The position numbers and the translations under genes were made by a program. A stretch of DNA of 64,000 nt from Pseudideonella sakaiensis (lineage in GTDB: Bacteria > Pseudomonadota > Gammaproteobacteria > Burkholderiales > Burkholderiaceae_C). This document shows positions 53,545 through 63,828 of the stretch, one piece after another (position 1 is the stretch's first letter; every line of letters begins with the position of its first letter). The notes under the pieces are model-generated. The model made no database searches, was not told the origin of the DNA, and saw nothing but the letters and a program-made list of their open reading frames with translations. The stretch spans positions 1 to 64,000 of the forward strand of contig NZ_BBYR01000007.1 of assembly GCF_001293525.1 (NCBI RefSeq), in the 5' to 3' direction.

Positions 53545-54519
53545 TCAGTCGCCGACGATCCGGCGCTCGCGCACGATGGTCCCGAAGCGCTGGCTGTCCT
53601 CGGCCACCTTGGCCGCGAACTGTTCCGCGCTCAGCGGCGCGGGCACGCCGCCGATCGCGGTGATGCGCTCGCGCATCGCCGGCGTCGCGAGGATGCGGTT
53701 CACCTCCGCGTTGAGGCGCGCGATCACCGGTGCCGGCGTGCCGCCGGGCGCGTAGAGGCCGAACACGGTGTCCGCGTCGAAGCCGGCGAGGCCGGCCTCG
53801 GCCAGCGTCGGCGTGTCGGGGAACAGCGGGCTGCGCGAGGGGCTGCCGACCGCCAGCAGCCGCAGCCGCCCGGCGCGGATGTGCGGCACCGCGATGCCCG
53901 GGTCGAACAGGAAGTCGACCTGGCCGCCCAGCAGGTCGGTCAGCGCCGGCGCGGCGCCGCGGTAGGGGATGTGGACCGCATAGACGCTGGCCATGCTCTT
54001 CATCATCTCGGCGGCGAGGTGCGGGCTGCTGCCGTTGCCCGGGCTGCCGAAGCTGCGGCGGCCCGGGTGGGCCTTCAGGTCGGCCAGCAGGCCGGGGAAG
54101 TCCTTCACCGGCGAGTCGGCGCGCACCACCAGGAACACCAGCACCCGCGCGGCGGCCGCCACCGGCACCAGGTCCTTGCGCGGATCGAAGGGCATGCGCG
54201 GGTAGATGTGCGGGTTCACCGACAGCGTGCCGCCGCTGGCGAACAGCAGCGTGTAGCCGTCGCCGGGGCTTTTCGCCACCGCATCCGCGCCGAGGTTGCC
54301 GCCGGCGCCGCCGCGGTTCTCGACCGCCACCGGCTGCCCCAGCGCGTCCTGCAGCGGCTGGGCGATCGCGCGGGCGAGCTGGTCCGCGGCGCCGCCCGGC
54401 GGGAAGTTGACGACGAGGCGGATCGGGCGCGCCGGCCAGGCCTGCGCATGGGCGCCGGGCAGGGCGGCCGCGGCGAGCACGGCGGCCAGTGCCTGCCGTC
54501 GGTTCAGGGGGAAGCTCAT
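53545..54519 (-). CDS. Bug-family periplasmic solute-binding protein
   Basis: A 324-residue Bug receptor. LNRRQALAAVLAAAALPGAHAQ signal, then WPARPIRLVVNFPPGGAADQ. HIPYRGAAPALTDLLGGQ is present. The start at 54519 has GGAGAC 9 nt upstream, better than the ATG at 54534. It lies 50 nt after the decarboxylase gene and is probably part of that operon. Confidence 0.92.
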   Translation of the reverse strand: MSFPLNRRQALAAVLAAAALPGAHAQAWPARPIRLVVNFPPGGAADQLARAIAQPLQDALGQPVAVENRGGAGGNLGADAVAKSPGDGYTLLFASGGTLSVNPHIYPRMPFDPRKDLVPVAAAARVLVFLVVRADSPVKDFPGLLADLKAHPGRRSFGSPGNGSSPHLAAEMMKSMASVYAVHIPYRGAAPALTDLLGGQVDFLFDPGIAVPHIRAGRLRLLAVGSPSRSPLFPDTPTLAEAGLAGFDADTVFGLYAPGGTPAPVIARLNAEVNRILATPAMRERITAIGGVPAPLSAEQFAAKVAEDSQRFGTIVRERRIVGD

Positions 54520-54569
54520 GCCTTGCGTCTCCATCCTTGTCGTTGTCGTCGCCCTCGCCGTCGCGGGGA

Positions 54570-56156
54570 TCAGTCCACGGCCACGTCCACCAGCCTCGGT
54601 TCGGGCGCTGCCAGGGCCTCGGCGAGCGTGTCGGCCAGCCGCGCGCCGTCGGTCACGCGCACGCCGCGCACGCCGTGGCCGGCGGCGAGCGCGACGAAGT
54701 CGAGGTCCGGCAGGTCGGTGCCCGGCAGCGGGGCGCCGGGCGCGAAGCCGAAGCCCGGCGCGAAGTGGTGCAGCGCGGCGTACTGGCGGTTGTTCACCAC
54801 CACCACCGTGATCGGCAGGCGCCACCGGGCCGCCGTCCAGAGGGCCTGGATCGCGTACATCGCCGAGCCGTCCCCCACCAGCGCGATCACCCGCTCCTGC
54901 GGCCGCGCCAGCGCGATGCCGACCGCCGCCGGCAGGCCGTGGCCCAGGCCGCCGCTGCACATCGTGTAGAAGCTGCCGGCCGCGTAGAAGGGCAGGTGGC
55001 GCTGCAGGATCGGCCGCGCGCTCGGCGCTTCCTCGACCACGAGGCCCTGCCGGCCCCGCACGCGCGCCAGGGTCTGCATCAGGAAAGCGGTGCTGATCGG
55101 CTCGCCGGGCGCGGGCGGCGCGACCGGCGACACCGGCTCGCGGGCGGCCGGCGGCGCGCGGCGGGACGGCGGCGGGCGGTCGAGCAGGTCCTGCAGCGCC
55201 AGCCGCAGGCTGCTGAAGATGGCCGTGCCCTCGGGCGCCCAGGCGGCGGCCTGCGGGTCGTCGGTGACCTGCAGCAGGCGGGCGCCCGCCGGCAGGTACG
55301 GCCCCTGGCCCTCCACGTGGTAGGTGAAGGCGGGCGCGCCGAGCACGAGCACCAGGTCGTGCCCGTCGAGCAGCTGCACGATGCGCTCGCGCATCGCCGG
55401 CAGGAAGCCGGCGAACAGCGGGTGGTCCTCCGGGAAGCTGCAGCGGCCGCTCATCGGCGCGACGAAGACGCGCGCCTGGTGCCGCTCGGCCAGCCGCACC
55501 GCGTCGCCGAAGGCGCCGTCGCGGTCCACCGCCGCGCCGACCACGAAGGCCGGCCGCGTTGCCGCGTCGAGGGCGGCGCCGAACTCCTCGACCAGGCCGG
55601 GCTCGGGGCGCAGCGCGGTGCTCATGCGGCGCGGCGTCACCGCGGTCGTCGGCACCGCCCAGTCGTCGGCCGGGATGCTGACCAGCACCGGCCCGCGCGG
55701 CGGCGTCATCGCCACGTGGAAGGCCCGCGCCAGCGCCAGCGGCACGTCCTCGGCGCGCGCCGGCTCCACGCTCCACTTCACGTAGGGCCTGGGCAGCTCG
55801 GTGGCCTGCGCGCTGTGCAGGAAGGGGTCGAAGGGCAGCAGCGCGCGCGCCTGCTGCCCGGCGGTGACGACCATCGGCGTGCGGTTCTTGTACGCGGTGA
55901 AGAGGTTGCCCATCGCATGCCCGACACCGGCGGCGCTGTGCAGGTTGACCAGGCTGGGCCGGCCGGTGGCCTGGGCGTAGCCGTCGGCCATGCCGACCAC
56001 CACGCACTCCTGCAGGCCCAGCACGTAGCGGAAGTCGTCCGGCCAGCCGAGGAAGAGGCCGAGCTCGGTCGACCCGGGGTTGCCGAACACGGTGTCCATG
56101 CCGTGGGCGCGCATCAGCGCCCAGGTGGCTTCGCGGACGGTGGGGGAGGCGGACAT
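54570..56156 (-). CDS. mdlC: Benzoylformate decarboxylase
   Basis: A 528-residue thiamine-diphosphate enzyme, the same length as the Pseudomonas enzyme. The active-site set of benzoylformate decarboxylase is visible: GNPGSTELG (Ser), LGLQECVVVGMADG (Glu), LVNLHSAAGVGHAMG (His) and YHVEGQGPYLPAG (His), with the ThDP motif GDGSAMYAIQALW and NNRQY. It converts benzoylformate to benzaldehyde plus CO2 in mandelate breakdown. No mandelate racemase or dehydrogenase is adjacent. A related 2-oxo acid is possible. Confidence 0.85.
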   Translation of the reverse strand: MSASPTVREATWALMRAHGMDTVFGNPGSTELGLFLGWPDDFRYVLGLQECVVVGMADGYAQATGRPSLVNLHSAAGVGHAMGNLFTAYKNRTPMVVTAGQQARALLPFDPFLHSAQATELPRPYVKWSVEPARAEDVPLALARAFHVAMTPPRGPVLVSIPADDWAVPTTAVTPRRMSTALRPEPGLVEEFGAALDAATRPAFVVGAAVDRDGAFGDAVRLAERHQARVFVAPMSGRCSFPEDHPLFAGFLPAMRERIVQLLDGHDLVLVLGAPAFTYHVEGQGPYLPAGARLLQVTDDPQAAAWAPEGTAIFSSLRLALQDLLDRPPPSRRAPPAAREPVSPVAPPAPGEPISTAFLMQTLARVRGRQGLVVEEAPSARPILQRHLPFYAAGSFYTMCSGGLGHGLPAAVGIALARPQERVIALVGDGSAMYAIQALWTAARWRLPITVVVVNNRQYAALHHFAPGFGFAPGAPLPGTDLPDLDFVALAAGHGVRGVRVTDGARLADTLAEALAAPEPRLVDVAVD

Positions 56157-56216
56157 GGCGGCGCGGCGGGGAGGCAACGGCGCAGTGTGGCGCCGCAGCC
56201 TCCTGCGCTCAATACA

Positions 56217-57155
56217 ATGAGCCGACTAAGCGATATGCGCCAGACGAATGAAGCCGACGGCCCGGTGCCCCCGCTGCAGCAGGTCGACCTGAACCTGCTG
56301 CGGCTGTTCGATGCCGTCTTCCGCACCCGCAGCGTCGGTCGCGCCGCGCTCGCGCTCGGGCTGTCGCAGCCGGCCGCGAGCCAGGGTCTCACGCGGCTGC
56401 GGCTGCAGCTGCGCGACGCGCTGTTCGTGCGCGCCGGCGGCGGCGTGCGCCCGACGCCGCGCGCCGAGCGCCTGGCGGCGGCGGTGCAGCAGGCGCTGCG
56501 CCTGGTGGAGGCCGCGCTGCAGGAGGACGAGGCCTTCGATCCGGCACGGGCCGCGATGACGCTGCGCCTGCACCTGTCGGACATCGGCGAGGCGCGCTTC
56601 CTGCCGGAGCTGCTGGCCGCGCTGCACCAGCGCGCGCCGCAGGCCCGCGTGCACAGCCGCCCGGTGCCGCACGAGCAGATCGCGGCCGCGCTGGACGGCG
56701 GCCTGATCGACTTCGCGATCGGCTACCTGCCGAGCGTCGACGGCACGGCCCGGCTGGAGCTGCTGCGCGACCGCTATGCGGTGCTGGTGCGCCGCGACCA
56801 CCCGCTGCTGCGCGGGCGGCGCCTGAGCGACCTGCGGCGGCTCGAGGTGGTGGCGGTGCGCTCGCATGCCGAGACCTTGCGCCTCGTGGAGCAGCTCGGC
56901 CTGGTGCAGCGGCTGGTCTCGGCGCACTTCCTGGCGCTGCCGTCCATCGTGCAGCACACCGACCTCGGCGTGGTGATGCCGCGCGCGATCGCGGCGGGCT
57001 TCGCCGCACAGGGCGGCTTCGCGATCGTCGACCACGGGCTGCCGCCGGTCGGCTTCACGGTCAGCCTGCACTGGAGCGCCCGCTTCGAGAACGACCCGGC
57101 GCACCGCTGGATGCGCCAGCTGCTGCTGGACCTGTTCCGAGAGCCCCGGGGCTGA
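56217..57155 (+). CDS. LysR-type regulator, divergent from mdlC
   Basis: A 312-residue LysR regulator of the NahR/NodD-like branch (QQVDLNLLRLFDAVFRTRSVGRAALALGLSQPAASQGLTRL, in parts). The effector domain has DIGEARFLPELLAAL. Two starts are possible, 56217 and 56235; TACAAT at 56213-56218 could also be a -10 box, which would favour 56235. The 60-bp gap to mdlC holds the shared control region. It probably activates the decarboxylase operon. Confidence 0.85.
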   Translation: MSRLSDMRQTNEADGPVPPLQQVDLNLLRLFDAVFRTRSVGRAALALGLSQPAASQGLTRLRLQLRDALFVRAGGGVRPTPRAERLAAAVQQALRLVEAALQEDEAFDPARAAMTLRLHLSDIGEARFLPELLAALHQRAPQARVHSRPVPHEQIAAALDGGLIDFAIGYLPSVDGTARLELLRDRYAVLVRRDHPLLRGRRLSDLRRLEVVAVRSHAETLRLVEQLGLVQRLVSAHFLALPSIVQHTDLGVVMPRAIAAGFAAQGGFAIVDHGLPPVGFTVSLHWSARFENDPAHRWMRQLLLDLFREPRG

Positions 57156-57252
57156 CGAGGCCCTCCCGGGGCCGGCGAGGCGGACGCGTCCGAAGGCCCT
57201 GGCCGAACGCTTCCGCCCTCCGAGGGCGGCCCTCGCGTGGAGACCCCGTCCG

Positions 57253-59982
57253 TCAGGCCTCCACCGGAACCCAGCGGCCGCCGGCGCGGCGCTCGAAGCC
57301 GCCCGCGTCGGCGAAGCGCCAGAGGTGCAGCCAGCCGTGCTCGACGAGCTGGCGCGGCGCGGCGTGGGCCGCCAGCACGCGCTCGATCGTGGCGGCCGGC
57401 GCGTCGATCACCACCGTCAGCCGCAGCGGCTCGTGCATCCAGCGCCGGCCGTCGTGCAGCGACTGGCGCGCCAGGCCGATGCGCAGGTCGCCGCCATTGC
57501 CCTCGAACACGCCGAGGCGCCCGCCGACCACGTTGTGCAGCAGCTTGTTGCCGCTGCCGTAGTGGCGCGGCTCGCACACCGACGCGTGGTACTGCCAGTT
57601 GATCCAGTGGGCCACCAGCATCGGCGCCGTCATCAGCGCCTCCAGCCGGCGGCCGTCCGGGTCCTGCGCCGGGTCGTGCTCGTGCAGGAACACGCGGCCG
57701 TCGAGCACGGTGCCGCGGCTGCGCGCGCGCGGCGCGATCAGCAGCGCGGCATTCCCGGCCAGGCCCCATTCGGGCCGGGTCTGGGCGCCGTCGCCGGCGC
57801 GCCGGCGCAGCCGGGCGAGCAGCGGCGCGTGGGGCAGCCGCGGGTCCAGGCCGAGCGCCGGCGCGCGCAGGCGGCGCACCTGGTCGGCGGCCTGCGCCAG
57901 CGTCGGCTGCAGCCGGTCCCAGCGGGCGCGCGCCGCGCCGTCCAGCAGGTCCAGGTCGAAGGGCTCGATCTCGTCGGTGGTGGTGTTGTGCAGCGCGGCG
58001 ACGAAGGCGGTGCCGGGCGGCAGCGCGTGGCCGCGCGCGCGCAGGCGCTGCTGCACGGCCGGCTCGTTCAGCAGCCGCGCCAGCGCCCGGGCGTTCACCT
58101 CGCCGGTCTGGCCGCAGCAGGCGCCGCAGTCGAGCGCGGCGGCCTGGGCGTTGTTCGTGGTCTGGCTGCCATGGCCGACCAGCAGCACCAGCGGCGCGAG
58201 GCCGCGGTCCAGGCCCATGCCCTGCAGCACGCGCGCGGCCAGCGCGCAGCGCTCGTCCAGCGCGAGGCCGGCCAGCACCGGCCGGCAGTGCGCGCGGTCC
58301 TGCGGCGCGAGGCCTGCCGCGTCGCGCCGATCCCGCGCGGCCGCGGGTGGCCGCAGCCAGCGGGCCAGGCTGCCGAGGTAGGCCCCGCCGGCGGCCTCCA
58401 CCAGCGAGAAGGCCGCGCCCGGCCAGCGCTGGCCGGCCTGCCACGGGTCGCGCCGCGCGAGGCGGCGCAGGCGCGCCTGCCGCGCGGGGGCCTGCCGCGC
58501 GTCGCCGGGGCGGTCGAAGTCGGCCGGCGTGGCGGCGATGCGCTCGCTCACCTCGACGCTCGGCGCCAGCAGCCCCGGCAGCTGGGGCCGGCGGCCCGCC
58601 GTCGCCAGCGGCGTGTAGGCCGCCGGCAGGCCGAAGAAGCCGGCAAAGCCGATCGTCTGCACGGCCGGCCACCGGGCCTCGATCGCGCGGCGCAGCGGCT
58701 CGCTGCGCACGTCGATGCAGAACACGGCCTGCACCTCCGCCGGCTCCGCTCCGGCTGGGGTTGAATCGGTGCGCGCGAGGCCGGCCGGCGGGCCGCCGGT
58801 GCTGCGGTCGGACGGCGGCGACGCTGCCTCCGGCTGCCCCGGCACCGATGTCTCGGACGCCGCCGGCGCCGCGGCGATCGCCAGCCGCTGCGCCAGCCCG
58901 CGCTGGTACGCGAGGTCCCACGCGAGCTGCCAGGCCTCGTCGGCCAGCAGCGCGGCCTCCGCCTGCTGCAGGCGCGCCTCCGCGCGGGCCCACTCCACCT
59001 GCAGCGCGGCGAAGGCGCGCTGCGTCGCGGCGTCGTCGCGGCACTCGAGCAGGATCGCGCCCCAGGCCAGGCGGATCGCGAGCAGGTCGCGCAGGTGGCC
59101 GTCCTCGGCGCCCTGCAGGCGGGCCTCCCAGCCGAGGTAGGCGCACCAGGCGGCCCAGCCGTTCACCGTCAGCAGCACCGACTCGAGGTAGTCCGCCCAG
59201 CCGGCCGGCGGCAGCCCGAGCCGGCCCAGCACCCAGCGCTCGGCGCGTTCGCGCGTGGCCGGCAGCGCCGACAGCGCCGCGCCGATCGCCGGCAGGCCCA
59301 TCAGCGTGCCGATGCCGTGGTCGTGCGTCAGCGTGTCGCGCCAGAAGGCGTAGAGACCGTCGCGCCGCTCCGGCTGCCAGTCGGCCTGGTGCGCGTCGAA
59401 GTAGGCCGCGCAGACCTGGCTCACCTGGTGGGTGATGGCCTGGCGCCAGGACAGCCGGGTGCGGCCGCCGGGGTCGTCGTCCAGCACGTCGACCAGCAGC
59501 GGCAGGCGCGGCAGCGCGGGCCGCTCGTGCAGGGCCGCGACGGCCGCGGCGGCGTCCAGCCCGGCCGAGCGCGCGGCCGGCAGGCGCGCCAGGGCCGCGT
59601 CGAGGTCGCGGGCGGCGATGCGGCCGTCTTCCCAGGCGGCGCGCACCTGGTCGCGCGGCGGGAACACCTGCAGGCCGCCCAGCACCGCCTGGCGCGCCGC
59701 GACGCGGCGCAGCGGCAGGCCGATGCGCTCCCAGTGCGGGTTGACGGCGATCGCGCGGTCGAGCGGCCAGGCCGGCGCGATGCTGCGGCAGGCCTGGGCG
59801 CAGGCGGCCTCGATCCGCGGATCGACCGCCGGCTCGGCCCGTGCGCGCGCCGCGGCGGAGTCGCGCACGCCGGCAGCGTGGCCCGTGGCCGCCGCGTCGC
59901 GCAGGGCGGCCGGGTCGGCAGCGGACGGGCCGGTCCGGTGCGGCGCGGTCGGAGGGGTCGGGGGGCTCAGCAGGGCAGTCAT
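57253..59982 (-). CDS. dabA: Inorganic-carbon uptake protein DabA (DUF2309)
   Basis: A 909-residue DabA. The beta-carbonic-anhydrase-like zinc site is intact: Cys422 and Asp424 in VFCIDVRSEPLRR, His604 in LVGHGSQTTNNAQAAALD and the C619-G-A-C-C623 cluster. DabA with DabB hydrates CO2 to bicarbonate using ion-motive force, which traps inorganic carbon in the cytoplasm. The start at 59982 has CGGAGCC upstream; longer frames to 61203 run into the dabB antisense. It is the second gene of dabB-dabA, 131 nt after dabB. Confidence 0.9.
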   Translation of the reverse strand: MTALLSPPTPPTAPHRTGPSAADPAALRDAAATGHAAGVRDSAAARARAEPAVDPRIEAACAQACRSIAPAWPLDRAIAVNPHWERIGLPLRRVAARQAVLGGLQVFPPRDQVRAAWEDGRIAARDLDAALARLPAARSAGLDAAAAVAALHERPALPRLPLLVDVLDDDPGGRTRLSWRQAITHQVSQVCAAYFDAHQADWQPERRDGLYAFWRDTLTHDHGIGTLMGLPAIGAALSALPATRERAERWVLGRLGLPPAGWADYLESVLLTVNGWAAWCAYLGWEARLQGAEDGHLRDLLAIRLAWGAILLECRDDAATQRAFAALQVEWARAEARLQQAEAALLADEAWQLAWDLAYQRGLAQRLAIAAAPAASETSVPGQPEAASPPSDRSTGGPPAGLARTDSTPAGAEPAEVQAVFCIDVRSEPLRRAIEARWPAVQTIGFAGFFGLPAAYTPLATAGRRPQLPGLLAPSVEVSERIAATPADFDRPGDARQAPARQARLRRLARRDPWQAGQRWPGAAFSLVEAAGGAYLGSLARWLRPPAAARDRRDAAGLAPQDRAHCRPVLAGLALDERCALAARVLQGMGLDRGLAPLVLLVGHGSQTTNNAQAAALDCGACCGQTGEVNARALARLLNEPAVQQRLRARGHALPPGTAFVAALHNTTTDEIEPFDLDLLDGAARARWDRLQPTLAQAADQVRRLRAPALGLDPRLPHAPLLARLRRRAGDGAQTRPEWGLAGNAALLIAPRARSRGTVLDGRVFLHEHDPAQDPDGRRLEALMTAPMLVAHWINWQYHASVCEPRHYGSGNKLLHNVVGGRLGVFEGNGGDLRIGLARQSLHDGRRWMHEPLRLTVVIDAPAATIERVLAAHAAPRQLVEHGWLHLWRFADAGGFERRAGGRWVPVEA

Positions 59983-60113
59983 CGCAGGCTCCGGGACGAG
60001 GGGAGAGGTGGGCGCCGCCGCGGTGCGGTCGGCGCGGGAGGAACAGGAGGGCGCGGCAGCGCGGCGGCTTTGCCGCCGGGCGTGCGGCGCGGCGCGGCGG
60101 TGGTGGGTCCGCT

Positions 60114-61640
60114 TCAGTCGGATGCCGCCGGCATCCAGCGCGTCGGCCACAGCCGCAGCGCCGCGCGGGTCGCGAACTCGTCGACGTAGAAGCCCGCATA
60201 GCTCCAGCGGCGCCAGCCGGCCAGGGCCTGCGGGCGCGCCTGCAGCAGCGCCAGGCCCCCGTAGAGCGCGCCCAGGCCGGCCAGCACCGCCGGGCCGGCC
60301 GCCGCGAGCGGCGCGTCGGCCACGCCGAAGGGCAGCGCGTGCCCGAGCAGCGCGGCCAGGGTCAGCGCGGCCAGCGTGGCGGCGGCGCCGAGCAGGCGGC
60401 GCAGCGCGCCGGGCTCGTCCGGCCCGCGCGTGGCCGGCAGCCACAGCAGCGGCGCCCAGGCCAGCGCGAGCACGCCGCTCCACCACGCGGGCCAGGCGGC
60501 CGGCGCGAGGGCCGCCAGGCCGAACACGAGCGCGGCCGCGCCGGCCGGCGCCATCACCAGGCTCGCGACCGAGGGCGCCACGGCGGGCCGCAGCAGGCGC
60601 CGCCGCGTGTCCTCCACCGCGCCGGCCGCCGCCAGGAAGGCCTGGGCCTTGTACAGCGAGTGGCCCAGCAGGTGCAGCAGCGCCAGCGTGTACAGCCCGA
60701 GGCCGCACTCCATCACCATGAAGCCCATCTGCGCGACCGTCGACCAGGCCAGCCGCAGCTTGATGCTGACCCGCGTGAGCATCACGAAGCCCGCCAGCAC
60801 CGCCGTGGCCAGGCCGAGCGCCACCAGCAGCGCGCGCGCCGCGGGCACGGCCTCCAGCAGCGGCGCGAAGCGGATCAGCACGAAGCCGCCGAGGTTGACG
60901 ACCCCGGCGTGCAGCAGCGCCGACACCGGCGTCGGCGCCTCCATCACCTGCAGCAGCCAGCCGTGCACCGGCAGCAGCGCGGTGCGCAGCACCACCGCGA
61001 GCGCCAGGCAGACGGCCGCCGCCTGCAGCCCGGGCGAGGCGGCTTGCGTGGCCAGGTGCTGCCACAGCGCCGGCAGCGAGCCCGAGCCGACGGCCTGCCA
61101 CGCCAGCCCGGCCGCCGCGAGCAGCAGCAGGTCGGCCAGCCGGTCGGCCACCCGCTTCTTGTGCGCGGCCAGGCGGGCGAAGGGGCGGTCGTCGTAGAAG
61201 CACAGCAGCGGCTGCAGCGCGAGGCCGACGCCGGCCCAGGCCGCGATCAGCACGAGCCAGTGGTCGGCCAGCAGCAGCAGCTGCACCGCGGCCAGCACGC
61301 CGGCCAGCGCCGCGATGAAGCGCGGCTGGCGCGGCTCGCCCTCCAGGCTGCGCGAGGAGACCGCGCCGATCACCGTGCCGAGCACCTGCACCAGCACCGC
61401 CACCCAGGCGCCGAGCTGCCCGGCCGCGAGCCCCGGCAGCGGCGACGCGGCGGCGGGGGTGGCCGCGGGCAGGCCGAGTTGCAGGCCCAGCGACGCCAGG
61501 CTGGCGAGCAGCGCGGCGACGGCCAGTGCGTGGAAGCGGCGCCAGCCCGCGGCGGCGCCGGGGCGCTGCGGCAGTGCCGCCAGCATCAGCAGCGGCGGGA
61601 GCAGGGCGCAGAGGCCGGGCAGGGCGGCAAGGGGGGGCAT
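60114..61640 (-). CDS. dabB: Inorganic-carbon uptake membrane protein DabB (NuoL/MrpA-like)
   Basis: A 508-residue membrane protein of the complex I antiporter-like family with about 13 helices. Conserved blocks are HGWLLQVMEAPTPVSALLHAGVVNLGGFV and GHSLYKAQAFLAAAGAVED, with the buried Lys of the family. It supplies the ion pathway for DabA. First gene of the pair, with GGAG before the ATG at 61640. Confidence 0.9.
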   Translation of the reverse strand: MPPLAALPGLCALLPPLLMLAALPQRPGAAAGWRRFHALAVAALLASLASLGLQLGLPAATPAAASPLPGLAAGQLGAWVAVLVQVLGTVIGAVSSRSLEGEPRQPRFIAALAGVLAAVQLLLLADHWLVLIAAWAGVGLALQPLLCFYDDRPFARLAAHKKRVADRLADLLLLAAAGLAWQAVGSGSLPALWQHLATQAASPGLQAAAVCLALAVVLRTALLPVHGWLLQVMEAPTPVSALLHAGVVNLGGFVLIRFAPLLEAVPAARALLVALGLATAVLAGFVMLTRVSIKLRLAWSTVAQMGFMVMECGLGLYTLALLHLLGHSLYKAQAFLAAAGAVEDTRRRLLRPAVAPSVASLVMAPAGAAALVFGLAALAPAAWPAWWSGVLALAWAPLLWLPATRGPDEPGALRRLLGAAATLAALTLAALLGHALPFGVADAPLAAAGPAVLAGLGALYGGLALLQARPQALAGWRRWSYAGFYVDEFATRAALRLWPTRWMPAASD

Positions 61641-61735
61641 CGCGGCACTCCGGATCGGGATGCCCGAATGGTGTCGGTGCCGATCGATTCTGTAAAATTC
61701 AATGAACAGAACCAATTGATCTGTCTGAAAGAACG
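61641..61735. promoter_or_regulatory. Divergent dabB/LysR control region
   Basis: A 95-bp gap with a marked AT-rich island (about 61688-61735). ACAGA-N9-TCTGT (61706-61724) is an inverted repeat of LysR-site form. It lies just upstream of the LysR start, fitting autoregulation and dabB control. Confidence 0.5.
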
Positions 61736-62692
<957 letters not shown>

Positions 62693-62826
62693 CGCCGGCG
62701 GAGCGGCCCGGCGCCACGGGGTTCCACCGGGTCCGCGGGGTCTTTGGGGCGCCGATACTCTCGCGCCCGCCGCGCCCCGTCGGCGGCCTGCAACGCGCCC
62801 GTCCCCCTGCCGATCCGGAGATCCCG

Positions 62827-63828
62827 ATGAGCCTGCCCCGCCCCGCGCACCGCCGCGGCCTGATCCGCCTCGCCGCCGGCACCGCCGGCCTGCTCGCCGC
62901 GCTGGCCCTGCCGGCCGGCGCGTGGGCCCAGGCCGCGTGGCCGTCCAAGGGGCCGATCAAGCTGGTCGCGGTGTTCCCGCCCGGCGGCAGCGTCGACCAG
63001 GTGGCGCGCATCCTGCAGCCGGCGCTGCAGCAGGCGCTCGGGCAGGCGGTGATCGTCGAGAACAAGGGAGGTGCCTCGGGCAGCATCGGCACCGCCGAGG
63101 TGGCCCGCGCCGAGCCGGACGGGCAGACCTGGGGCGTGGTCTTCGACACCCACGGCGTGAACCCCGCGCTGCAGCGCCTGCCCTTCGACACGCGGCGCGA
63201 CCTCACCACCGCGGTGCTGATCGGCACCAGCCCGATGGTGATCAGCGCCCACGTCGACACCCCGCTGAAGACCTGGCGCGACGTGGTCGCGGCCACCCAG
63301 GGCGGCAAGAGCCTCACCTACGGCACGATCGGCAACGGCAGCCTCGGCCACCTGGCGATGACCCTGCTCGGCAAGGGCGCCGGCCTGGACTTCGTGCACG
63401 TGCCCTACAAGGGCGGCGGCCCGCTGATGCAGGACGCCATCGCCGGCCACGTGCCGCTGTCGATCGGCTCGGTGTTCGTGGCCAAGCCGCACCTGGACAG
63501 CGGCCGCATCCGTGCGCTGGCCGTCACGACCGCGAAGCGCGTGCCCGCGCTGCCCGACGTGCCGTCGCTGGCCGAGCTGGGCTACGCGAACTTCGAGGCC
63601 CCGGCCTGGTGGGCGTTGATCGCGCCGGCGAAGACGCCGCCGGAGATCCTGCAGCGCATGAACGCGGAGCTGAACAAGGCGCTGCGGCTGCCCGAGGTGG
63701 CGGCCCGGCTGGCGCAGCAGGGCATCCAGGTGCAGGGCGGCACGCCGGCCCAGGCCCAGGCCTTCGTCGACCGCCAGCTCGACACCTGGGCCCAGGTGGT
63801 GCGCGACCACCAGATCAAGGCCGACTGA
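62827..63828 (+). CDS. Bug-family periplasmic solute-binding protein
   Basis: A 333-residue Bug receptor with signal ending AGAWAQAAW. SKGPIKLVAVFPPGGSVDQVAR, VHVPYKGGGPLMQDAIAGH and DVPSLAELG are present. Its stop overlaps the ATG of the next gene (ATGA), so the two are coupled and probably share a pathway. Confidence 0.92.
   Translation: MSLPRPAHRRGLIRLAAGTAGLLAALALPAGAWAQAAWPSKGPIKLVAVFPPGGSVDQVARILQPALQQALGQAVIVENKGGASGSIGTAEVARAEPDGQTWGVVFDTHGVNPALQRLPFDTRRDLTTAVLIGTSPMVISAHVDTPLKTWRDVVAATQGGKSLTYGTIGNGSLGHLAMTLLGKGAGLDFVHVPYKGGGPLMQDAIAGHVPLSIGSVFVAKPHLDSGRIRALAVTTAKRVPALPDVPSLAELGYANFEAPAWWALIAPAKTPPEILQRMNAELNKALRLPEVAARLAQQGIQVQGGTPAQAQAFVDRQLDTWAQVVRDHQIKAD

Noticed and set aside
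57253-61203. 1316-codon extension of DabA
   Set aside because: The region past 59982 is antisense-phase over dabB; the RBS and DabA N-terminus fit 59982.
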